A program made the position numbers and the translations under genes. Under the pieces are notes generated by a model. The model made no database searches. It saw only the letters and a program-made list of their open reading frames with translations, and had not been told where the DNA came from. Shown in pieces: positions 1 through 10,019 of a stretch of 64,000 nt of DNA. Numbering within the stretch: the stretch's first letter is position 1; each line of letters begins with the position of its first letter. Source of the stretch: Acanthosepion esculentum (lineage: Eukaryota; Mollusca; Cephalopoda; Sepiida; Sepiidae); assembly GCA_964036315.1 (NCBI GenBank), contig OZ038510.1, positions 79,348,349 through 79,412,348 on the forward strand, given 5' to 3'.

Positions 1-275
1 TCACCCCAAGCAAGGCGGGAAGCCACTATCATGCAACGGGTTACAGAGAGTTGGAGCGAGAGGAAAGGATGAAGAGAAGAATAATCAGGGCATCTGGAGA
101 CGTTGATTGACATTACATTTGAATAGTTGGAGATTATAGCTATCACGGAAACAGGAAGAGGGGAGGGAGTTCCACAGGCGAGAGGTGCGAGACATGAAGC
201 TATTGGAGTAGAAGAGACGGCTACATTTAACAGTTTCGGTAGTGAAAGGGTGTGAGTGAGATGCCAGCCTAGTAG
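1..275 (-). mobile_element. LINE 3' end fragment (family 1)
   Basis: Read on the minus strand, this encodes a decayed C-terminus with the pattern MSRTSRLWNSLPSSCF, then FKCNVNQRLQ, a stop, and a tail ending in CCTTGCTTGGGGTGA. The same pattern recurs at 440-800, 40 kb, 43 kb, 49.6 kb and 59.2 kb. This is the usual C-terminal end of jockey/CR1-like non-LTR retrotransposon ORF2. Clade not resolved. The element is 5'-truncated and continues past the window edge or was truncated at insertion. Confidence 0.7.
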
Positions 276-439
276 AACACTTACATTCTTATATTCTAGC
301 CTGATAGATTAATTATTGTTAATTGTCTCCTGACGTTCAAGGCAACTGCTTTTTCTTTCTTTTTTTTGACTTCCAAGGAATTCAATTTTTTTTCAGTAGA
401 AGCTGTCACCTTTCTTGGTAACCAGAGAACCTTGTTCTA

Positions 440-820
440 ATCTTATTCTGATAGACCAAAGAAACCTGCAGTTTATCGTCATCCTGATGGAATATTCTGC
501 ACTTTCTATTTACCAATTCTTAGTATTCTTGCTACATTCTACAGTCTTTCGGTTTTTTAAAGAATTCTGCAAAATTGTACTTAGACTTTATGAATTTAAG
601 TGCAGTACTAGATTAGCAGCTAGGTCTCATCAATTCACAGTTGAATTGGCTAGATGTAACAGTAAGTTCTATGTTCTCAGCTTCTTTTCTCACACTTCCT
701 GCTTGTGGAACTCTCTTCTGGCCCTATGCTTTCCAGCTTGGATCTTCAAAAATTTAAATGTAATATCAATCATCATCTTCTGTCTTTTTAATTGCTCTTC
801 TATTGTTATTGCTCCTTAAT
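440..820 (+). mobile_element. LINE 3' end fragment (family 1)
   Basis: The translated stretch contains YEFKCSTRLAARSHQF, FTVELARCNSKFYV and SHTSCLWNSLLALCFP. These match the C-terminal tail of the same LINE family as 49.6-50.05 kb. A frameshift near 735 moves the last motif (QKFKCNINHHL) into another frame, so this is a dead copy. No RT catalytic domain is present. Confidence 0.7.
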
Positions 821-835
821 AATGTTTCTCTTTTT

Positions 836-1965
836 TCTTACAGGGGTTACTTAGTGTGAAAGAGTGTCTTAGTGGTTTTATTGCCTTGCATAGAGTGAAA
901 TGAAAAAAAATGTTCTTTTTCCATTTAACATTGTTGTAAAGAATCCACTTTTCATCACTCATTACAATTCATTTAAAAATCATTTTCATAAATTTTAAGT
1001 AGCGAATCGCAAACATAAAAGCAATCAGTAGATATTTATTTTCACTTAGTTTATGTGAAAGCCGAAAATCAAAATGACTGATACAACCAGCTCACCAGAA
1101 TCGGGGTTGTCCACCTGATCAACGCGGCCCGTAATGTCGAAGCTTCAATCCTTGATTAAAAAAGTCTCTGGCAACTTGATATCTTCCGAAATGTGTAATC
1201 GACAATTTCTTTGATAATAAAAGATTTGTTTATTATATGAATGTTATTAACTGAAAGTTATTACATCAGGTTTTTTTCCGTAAAAATTAACGAGTTGCAC
1301 TATAGACAGGTAAATTTTTCTGGAGGGTTAAAATTCATACATTTTGGGCGACCGTGACCTATCTTGTTTACCTACATTCTCATGGTACCTTGGGCTAAAC
1401 TTAATGGTACATGTAATCTTCGTCATTATGTACCAGTTCTGCATTATGTAGCTCTATGCCATTACAAACGGTAGTGCAAAGACGATCTCATAGAAGTAAC
1501 TGAAGTTGAAATAAATACATTATATGATCGAATATAGTGCGACTTTTATCAATTTGTTTTTTACACTAAATATAAGGGGTCATAATGCTGAGGTAATTTC
1601 TTTAAAGAGTTTAAAAATTATGCATTTTCGGAGACCTGTTGCTGTACACATTGCTAATGTTTTCTGTAAAGGTTAAAGTTCCCGCATTTGAGCATGTGAG
1701 CGTAACCTACCTGGTAGGTCTACATTCTCACAGTACCCTTGGCTAACCTTAACCTGGGTACAGGTAGGCACCTTTAGCACCATGTACCAGCACTGGATTA
1801 CGTACCAGTAGTCCAGACAAAATGTTGTCATGTGAAAGACAAAACCACGGCGATGTAAAATCTTACGAAATGAAGATGACTACAAAATTAAGATAGGAAA
1901 AAATTTATTAATTCTTCACTTATATAAGGTCCTTGTTGATTTTAAGTGACATATAGTGAATGAGG
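836..1965. other. AT-rich intergenic, no gene seen
   Basis: No coding signal. Two diverged direct copies of a roughly 130-bp segment can be seen at about 1310-1440 and 1670-1805. Both carry the elements CTACATTCTCA, GGTACC-like and ATGTACCAG in the same order. Confidence 0.4.
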
Positions 1966-1969
1966 GATG

Positions 1970-2515
1970 AGGTATATATATACATGTATATATACATGTA
2001 TATATATATACATACATATATACATGTATATATATATATACATACATATATACATGTATATATATATACATACATATATACATGTATATATACATGTATA
2101 CATATATACATGTATATATATATACATGTATATATACATGTATATATATATACATGTATATATTTACATGTATATAAATACGCATGTGTATATATACATA
2201 TATATATACACATATATATACATATATATATACACACATATATATATACATATATATACATATATATATATATATACACACATATATATATACATATATA
2301 TATACATACATATATATATACATACATATATATATATACATATATACATACATATATATATATACATATATATATACATACATATATATATATACATATA
2401 TATACATATATATATATATACATATATATATACATATATATATATATACATATATATACATATATATATGCATATATATATATATATGCATATATATATA
2501 TATATATATATATTG
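1970..2515. repeat. Imperfect (TA)n microsatellite with CATG/CATA interruptions
   Basis: About 550 bp of alternating TA broken regularly by TACATGTA in the left half and TACATA in the right half. It produces spurious Tyr/Ile/His open frames on both strands. These are low-complexity artefacts and not genes. Confidence 0.95.
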
Positions 2516-3295
2516 TCATAATCTTCTTTACATTTACTGATAAAGAGTTTGCTGTTGGAAAGGTAATACCCCAGCGATGTTAACGCTAGTGAACAAAAAT
2601 GAATGCAAATTTAAGAAACGAATAATTTCATTTATATAAGGTGTTTGTTCATTTTAAATGAGTGGACGAGTTTCTTCTTTTTATGTTGCGACAAAGGGAA
2701 GCAACTTACGTAGAAGGCAGGCCCAGGGGAAAGGAGGTACCGTAGTCTGGCATGAACGGAAACAAAAGTATGGTATTTAAAGCTTTGTATCAGATATTTA
2801 TCGGTAAGTAGTTTTTCCTCACCATTTGGGGGTAGCTTTATACAAAAAAAAAAAAAAGAAAAAAGAATGAAGACCGTTTATTTGCTATAAAATATGTCCA
2901 GGAGAATGCCTAGTACTGCAACATTTGACAATGATAGGTCCACTAGTATTTCTCGGAAGCTGAGGTTGCCTTATACATGATCTATATGAAAATATCAAGT
3001 TTTTCACAAAAACATTCATGGGTCGCACTACACATGAAATCGACTTATACATGTGCATGTACGGTAACTATGATGATGCAAGTGGCAGAGATGCACCCTA
3101 TAATTAGCTCGGTGACTTTTTGGAAAAAAACAAAAACATTTGAGGATTTAATAGCTTACCGTACTATCAAGTCCAAGTTGCCGACTCTACACTGTCATTT
3201 TTCTTTCTGTCATAAGAAATGATCAGATTTTGGACTCAATATCTAAGCAACGGTGAAGTTTTTGAGAAAATGTAAACAAAATGAACACTTATACT
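2516..3295. other. Intergenic, no gene recognised
   Basis: The block at about 2570-2660 is a diverged copy of 1855-1950 (shared TTATATAAGG and TTTTAA elements). The TA microsatellite therefore lies between two related flanks. An 81-codon open frame at 2977-3222 resembles nothing I know and is not called. Confidence 0.35.
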
Positions 3296-4135
3296 TAACA
3301 CCAGGAAGAGACAGTTGAAATTTCTAGGGTATATAATGAAGAAAGAGGGCTTGGAAAATTTGATACTCACAGGGCAGATTGATGGCAAGAATGACAGAGG
3401 AAACAATGCATAACCTACCTAACGAACTTGACTAAATGTATGACGGAGCAAAGGAGAGATAACAATAATACATAATTTATTAAAATCTACAAAGGACAGG
3501 AAATTGTGGAGAGCCATGATCGTCAACGTCCTGAAGAGACACGGCACATAGAAAAAGAAAAACGAGCTTGAGTAAATGGATGACGGAACAAGGTTTAGGG
3601 GAGATAACAAATAGAGTAAATTTATTAAGAACTACAAGAGACAGGAAATTGTGGAGAGCCATGATCGCCAACGTCCTGAAGAGACACGGCACATAGAAAA
3701 AGTAGAAGAACAAGCTTGAGTAAATGGATGGCGGAACAAGGTTTAGGAGAGATAACAAAAGACAAAATTTATTAAGAGCTACAAAGGACAGGAAATTGTG
3801 GAGAGCCATGATCGCCAACGTCCTGAAGAGACACGGCAAATAGAAAAAGTAGAACAAGCTTGAGTAAATGGATGGCGGAACAAGGTTTAGGAGAGATAAC
3901 AAATAGAGTAAATTTATTAAGAGCTACAAGAGACAGGAAATTGTGGAGAGCCATGATCGCCAACGTCCTGAAGAGACACGGCACATAGAAAAAGTAGAAG
4001 AACGAGCTTGAGTAAATGGATGGCGGAACAAGGTTTAGGAGAGATAACAAAAAGACAAGATTTATTAAGAGCTACAAAGGGCAGGAAATTGTGGAGAGCC
4101 ATGATAGCTTATGTCCCGAAAGACACAGTACGTAG
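3296..4135 (+). mobile_element. LINE C-terminus (RTE-like, family 2) with tandemly amplified 3' end
   Basis: The left part encodes RKRQLKFLGYIMKKEGLENL and LTGQIDGKNDRG, followed by a block ending in KDRKLWRAMIVNVLKRHGT and a stop. This is the ORF2 C-terminus of RTE/BovB-type LINEs. The last roughly 146 bp (GAGCCATGAT at 3511, 3656, 3803, 3948 and 4096) is then repeated in tandem about four times. Each copy again carries the LWRAMIANVLKRHGT end and the stop codon. The spacings are 145, 147, 145 and 148 bp. Not an active element: the RT domain is absent. Confidence 0.75.
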
Positions 4136-4940
4136 ATGATGATTACTTGTAACTTTGCTCTGATTCCATTTTGTTTATTCGTGAAAATGCATCCTCTGTT
4201 GAATTTATGTGCTGGCAAGATGGGTGACGTCGTTTGCTTCGATGACAATAGTTGATTTGTTTGCCAGCGGAGAGCACCAGTGCGGTACCATCACCATAAA
4301 CAAACATGGCGGATAGTATGTAGTGGGAATTGACAACACAGCAAATATAATAATCGTACGAATATTAAAAACATAGAAATAGAATTCCAGAAAAGCAAAA
4401 ACATATAAATAAGACATTTTGCAACACTCATTCTTAAACAATTATACTTCGAAAGCAAATTTATTGGAAAATATTTTATGGATTAAACTAAAAAACATCT
4501 TTATTGTCTAAATGCATTCTTTTAGAAGTTTTTGCAAAAATGCTGTTAAACAATCATTTTTATTTTAACATTTTTTTTACATAATTTATTTAAATTATTA
4601 ATTATTTAATAATGCTTCTTTTTATTGTAGTTTTTTTCTCATCACAAGTGGTTCAGGCAGTGTACATGAAAGACGATCTCGCGAGAAGTGTGATGTCACA
4701 TGGGTTGCGAATTGTTTTAAATTCATGGTATTTGTTTTAGCGATCGAAGACTGTTGACATAGTATTGTGATAAAAAAGTAATATGATGGACTAAAACTAA
4801 CAATAAAATGAAAATGGTGAAATACTTCATCTAAAAACCTGAAAATAATTGATGACATTTATTTGTATTGCTAGAGAAAAAAAGCAATGGTAATAATCGG
4901 TCATATAACTTGTGGTAAAACAATCATTGTGAGAATATAT
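4136..4940. other. AT-rich intergenic, nothing recognised
   Basis: No coding, RNA or repeat signal that I can support. Short minus-strand open frames (78 codons) at 4205-4441 and 4622-4858 have AT-driven composition and no family resemblance. Confidence 0.3.
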
Positions 4941-4944
4941 AATT

Positions 4945-5640
4945 TCAATAATTATAAAAATAGGCTTTTCCTTTAAATAATTACAAAACTAGTTTTTTCA
5001 CTACAAGAATGACAAAACTAGGCTTTTCATGTCAATAAATACAAAAGTAAGCTTTTCACTTCAGTAGTTAAAAAACTAGGATTTGCATTTAAATAATTTC
5101 AAAACTAGGAATTCAAAAGTAAGCTTTTCAGTTAAAGAATTATTAAATTAGGCAGTCTAAATTAGTGTTTTCATTTGAATAATTACAAAAATAGGCTGTC
5201 AAAACGGTTTTTAATTTAACTAATTAAAAAACTAAGCTTTTTTATTGAGAATAAAAAACTAGGTTTTTCATTTAAATAATTAAAAAATTAGGCTGTTCAT
5301 TTAAACAATTAAAAAAATAGGCTTTTCATTTAAACAATTAAAAATTTAGGCTTTTCATTTACATAATTAAAAATTTAGGCTTTTCATTTAAACAATTAAA
5401 AAATTAGGCTTTTCATTTAAACAATTAAAAATTTAGGCTTTTCATTTAAACAATTAAAAAATTAGGCTTTTCATTTAAACAATTAAAAATTTAGGCTTTT
5501 CATTTAAACAATTAAAAAATTAGGCTTTTCATTTAAATAATTACAAAATAAAGCTTTTTATTTAAAATAATTACAAAACTAAGCTGTCAAAACTAGGCTT
5601 TTCGGTTAAATATTTAAAAACTGGGCTTTTTATACAAACA
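4945..5640. repeat. 28-29 bp AT-rich minisatellite
   Basis: The unit is built around TTAGGCTTTTCATTTAAACA plus AATTAAAAA. It is most regular at 5290-5540 and decays at both edges. About 24 copies. Confidence 0.9.
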
Positions 5641-5778
5641 TACAAATCCACGTCCCTATCAGGCAAGCCAATTAGGTGACCGTCCAAGCTTACTTGAGTC
5701 TGGGCATTGCCTTAAATTCGTCTTGGAAGACGCACAGTTATTTTTTAGTAAAAAAGTGGGTCTTGTAAGCCGGAAAGT

Positions 5779-5779
5779 A

Positions 5780-5832
<53 letters not shown>

Positions 5833-6023
5833 TGAACATAGAAGTCAACACTTAGAGGCGACAGTCTGTTTCATGATAGATGCAATCGTCAGGCCATCTA
5901 TCATGAAACAGACTATCGCTTCTAAGTGTTGACTTCTATGTTCACTTTTATATTTACACACGCTCTATCTCTGATATTGAGCACTTTATCCCATAAATAT
6001 AGCACACTTTATGACTATATTTC

Positions 6024-6073
<50 letters not shown>
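5779..6073 (+). mobile_element. (TA)n-flanked foldback element, copy A
   Basis: A (TA)n tract (5779-5828) leads into an inverted repeat of about 60-bp arms (5826-5885 versus 5897-5950). Next come the conserved tail with TATTGAGCACTTTA at 5975-5988 and a second (TA)n (6026-6073). On the minus strand the left arm has CTGACGA, then CATGAAAC, then GACTGTCGCC, the hammerhead-like core seen in the sister copies. The right arm has lost CTGACGA. Arms GTGAACATAGAAGTCAACAC and its complement are perfect. Confidence 0.8.
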
Positions 6074-6075
<2 letters not shown>

Positions 6076-6109
6076 GGACTCTCCCATCGTTTTCGACGTA
6101 TAAGTGTCA

Positions 6110-6413
6110 AGCAACTTAGTCCCTAGGAGCCGACAGCCAGACTTCCCCCCCGCATATGACTTGATGACAGTGGTGAAGGCTTTGTGCAGAACCAACCACA
6201 CTTTCTGAAGAGCCGGATACAGAGACCTGGTGCACTACGTGCCACAAACGACCCTCCGCAGATTTTGAATTCAGAGTTATCGTTCTAGACCAATTGCCAT
6301 CCAAAGCTACACAACATTCTGTCCTGCTATTTGGGGAGGGGAGAAGAAGAGAATTCATACCTTTCCCAAGTGTATTAGCAGGTGAGTGAGTGTGATGGAT
6401 TCGACTCGAATTC
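6110..6413 (-). mobile_element. tRNA-derived SINE
   Basis: On the minus strand: CTGAGTTCGAATTCGAGTC (a B-box-like Pol III promoter), then GAATCCATCACACTCACT, CTAATACACTTGGGAAAGG, TATGAATTCTCTTCTTC and AAATAGCAGGACAG. The same order of blocks appears at 46000-46480, 46615-46860 and 48570-48840. Placement as a SINE rests on the B box and multi-copy body. The upstream A box is missing here. Confidence 0.7.
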
Positions 6414-6442
6414 GAACTCAGCTCTCCGATTCCACACCGTAC

Positions 6443-6446
<4 letters not shown>

Positions 6447-6521
<75 letters not shown>
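6447..6521. repeat. (CT)n followed by (TA)n
   Basis: About 20 CT repeats directly joined to about 16 TA repeats. Confidence 0.95.
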
Positions 6522-6523
<2 letters not shown>

Positions 6524-6559
6524 AAAAGTAATAGTTTTTTTAACGAGAGAAAAATGTAT

Positions 6560-6665
6560 TTTTTTAAAAAAGAGACTAACCGCAAACGTTTTTGGTTATA
6601 ATGCTGGATTTGCTTTATGTTTTCGTTTTATATATATAAATATATATATTTATTTATTTTTGTTT

Positions 6666-6720
<55 letters not shown>

Positions 6721-6824
6721 GTTTTTGGGTGATATATATATATATATATATATATAATTTTATTATTATTTTTTAAAAAGAGAGAAACCGCAAACGTTTT
6801 TGGTTATAATGTGGATTTGCTTTA

Positions 6825-6882
<58 letters not shown>
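6560..6882. repeat. (TA)n tracts with a repeated 30-bp motif
   Basis: (TA)n tracts at 6672-6716, 6731-6756 and 6824-6882. The motif ACCGCAAACGTTTTTGG occurs at about 6578 and 6786 and again, inverted, at about 7138-7158. It marks the ends of a small repeated element. Confidence 0.75.
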
Positions 6883-6884
<2 letters not shown>

Positions 6885-6885
<1 letters not shown>

Positions 6886-7110
6886 ATTCTTCATATTTCT
6901 GCTACATGTGTTTCCGGTCCGTGACTTTCTTCAGGCAAATAAAGGAGTCCAGAAAGGAGTTCAAGGCTCAAATACAGAAAACGAACAACGAGACATTAAA
7001 AGAAAATAATGAAAACTTATTCCTTTTTAAAATTTATTCCTTTTATTTGCCTGAAGAAGATCACGAGACCGGAAACAAGCGTAGAAGAAATATGAAGAAT
7101 AAAATATAAT
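6885..7110. mobile_element. Inverted-arm element with hammerhead-like arms
   Basis: Outer arms are inverted copies (TTCATATTTCTGCTACATG to AAATAAAGG, and AATTTATT to GAAATATGAAG), separated by about 100 bp. On the minus strand at 6895-6940 there are CTGAAGA, GAAA, an ACA/TGT stem III and a GTA cleavage triplet. Stem I strands ATTTGC and GCAGAAAT pair with a two-base bulge. Stem II is weak (GTC/GAC only). The plus arm (7045-7090) is more decayed. It looks like a decayed hammerhead foldback of a second family. Confidence 0.5.
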
Positions 7111-7169
7111 AATTATATTAAAACTAATCCGCACTTTAACCAAAAATGTTTGCGGTTTCTCTCTCTAAT

Positions 7170-7556
7170 GTTAAATGGGTCGGGTTTCGATCCTGGCTTG
7201 AAGCAATCGCATGTCTAGCCACAATGATAAGCTATGAAACAGTCTTTCTGCGCATGATAAAATGAAGACCAAAACAGTCTTTCTATATATCTCATGTTTT
7301 TTTTTATGTAGGTGCATGGTAAAGGTTTTAGAAATTAAAAAGAAAATGTTTGGCAATTCCTGTAGCCGTTACAAAATTTCACATCCAGTGGTCGTTAATG
7401 ATCACAGTGCGAGAATCGCCAAGAATCCTTTGGTTGCCGCACCTGATAACGGTTTTTATTGCCTCTGCCCCACCCTTTTCTTTTATGTCTTTTACTCTAG
7501 TCAAATGATGCCAACTATAAGTGGTGAGGCTGATAACTCTTTTTCACCGTGTGATA

Positions 7557-7560
<4 letters not shown>
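7170..7560. other. SINE-like fragment and unassigned sequence
   Basis: GGGTTTCGATCCTGGC at about 7189 resembles a tRNA B box. It is followed by TGTCTAGCCACAATGATAAG and ATGAAACAGTCTTTCTG. These correspond block by block to the hammerhead at 42644-42697, but the CTGATGA core and stem II are destroyed. The rest of the interval shows nothing I recognise. Confidence 0.45.
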
Positions 7561-7601
<41 letters not shown>

Positions 7602-7825
7602 GAAATATAGTTTTAAGGTGTGCGATATTTATGGGATAAAGTGTTCAATATCAGAGATAGAACGTATGTAATTATAAAAGTAAACATTGAAGTCAACATT
7701 CAGAGGCGACAAGCTGTTTCATACTAGACGCAATTGTCAGACGACCAGTGGTCTGACGATTGCGTCTAGCATGAAACAGCCTGTCGCCTCTGAGTGTTGA
7801 CCTCAATGTTCACACACATATATAT
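7558..7825 (-). mobile_element. (TA)n-flanked foldback element, copy B (reversed)
   Basis: Reverse orientation relative to copies A, C and D. (TA)n at 7558-7598, the tail box (minus TATTGAACACTTTA, 7637-7650), then inverted arms (about 7672-7740 and 7751-7812). On the plus strand the right arm keeps CTGACGA (7753-7759), stem II TTGC/GCAT, GAAA (7773-7776), an ACA/TGT stem III and cleavage GTC (7783-7785). Stem I is only GGT/GCC. The left arm has a G8-to-A core change. Confidence 0.75.
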
Positions 7826-7831
7826 ATATAT

Positions 7832-7952
7832 ATTTTAAACATGTAGTATTGAATGTTAAAGACAACATAGTCTTACATATTTTGTTTTGAATTTTCTCAT
7901 ATTCTCTAATGAGACTTTTTATGTCTTTAACATTCAATACTACATGTTTAAA
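7832..7952. repeat. Inverted repeat, about 30-bp arms, 60-bp loop
   Basis: AACATGTAGTATTGAATG plus TTAAAGACA at 7837-7863 is mirrored by TGTCTTTAACATTCAATAC plus TACATGTT at about 7922-7949. It lies between two TA-containing microsatellites. Confidence 0.85.
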
Positions 7953-7973
7953 AGAAAAGTTGCTGCCAAATTG

Positions 7974-9185
<1,212 letters not shown>

Positions 9186-9189
9186 ATCC

Positions 9190-9960
9190 TCTGCCAGCCG
9201 CTATGATGGAGAAAGCATTACCTCGAACCGTCGCCAGTGAGACACGCTGCAAGAGCCACTCCGTTTCGCGAGGCTCGTTCCTTAATCGAGACGCAATCGC
9301 GCCAATACTCCGAAGGAACACCATCGAACGAATGCCAATAACCCCTGTAGGGGACCGGCGGGTTAATGTGAGGATAAAATCTCTGGACTAAGACTTCCTG
9401 CTTGGCCAGTCCCGCTAGTAATGTTGGAATATGATGGAGTCCAAAGAAAGCAAAATAAAACGAACAAGACATATATATATATGTACAAAACAAATATATA
9501 TTAATGACAAACATATTGATACAAGAATTACAAATATATCATTTAAAACATGAATAAAACGTTAGTGCCTGTATGGAAAGTTATTGTGTTGTGTGTTGAA
9601 TTGAAATGTCCGTACGGGTGAATTTTGTTTTTAGCGTGTTCCCTGAACATGGGAAACGCTGGTTGTGTATTAGAGTTCACATATTGGATATGTTAGAGAA
9701 AGTTTTTCAGTACATCGCACCACGTGCGAGGTTGTCGGTCCCAGGAGAGGCAGTTTTGGCCGCACGTGTGCGAAGCCGTGGGAAGAGCCGTGGAAAGAGA
9801 AAGAGGCGAAAGGTCAGCCCGTATTTATACTCCCGGGAGAGAGAGACCCCTGTTGAAAGGGTTACGAAACGAAGAGGAGATAACCCGATACCCCTGAAGT
9901 CTCCACTGCCACAGGAGTAAAAATACATCTATCAGCAAGAGAAGAATATTTAGCTATTTT
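9190..9960 (-). mobile_element. Possible LTR / promoter block
   Basis: GC-richer island. On the minus strand it contains GAGTATAAATACGGGCTGAC (TATA box at 9821-9830), a strong Pol II core-promoter look often found in LTRs. It is followed about 450 bp downstream by an open frame (9218-9514, 98 codons) that I do not recognise. LTR boundaries, primer-binding site and a second LTR copy were not found, so an ordinary gene promoter remains possible. Confidence 0.3.
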
Positions 9961-10019
9961 TTTTTTATCTCTGCGTCTCGGGCGATGAACCCCGGCTCAA
10001 CCGCGGACCTGTATAAATG

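Noticed and set aside
1916..2583. Tyr/Ile-rich proteins of about 200 codons
   Set aside because: Translation of an imperfect (TA)n tract.
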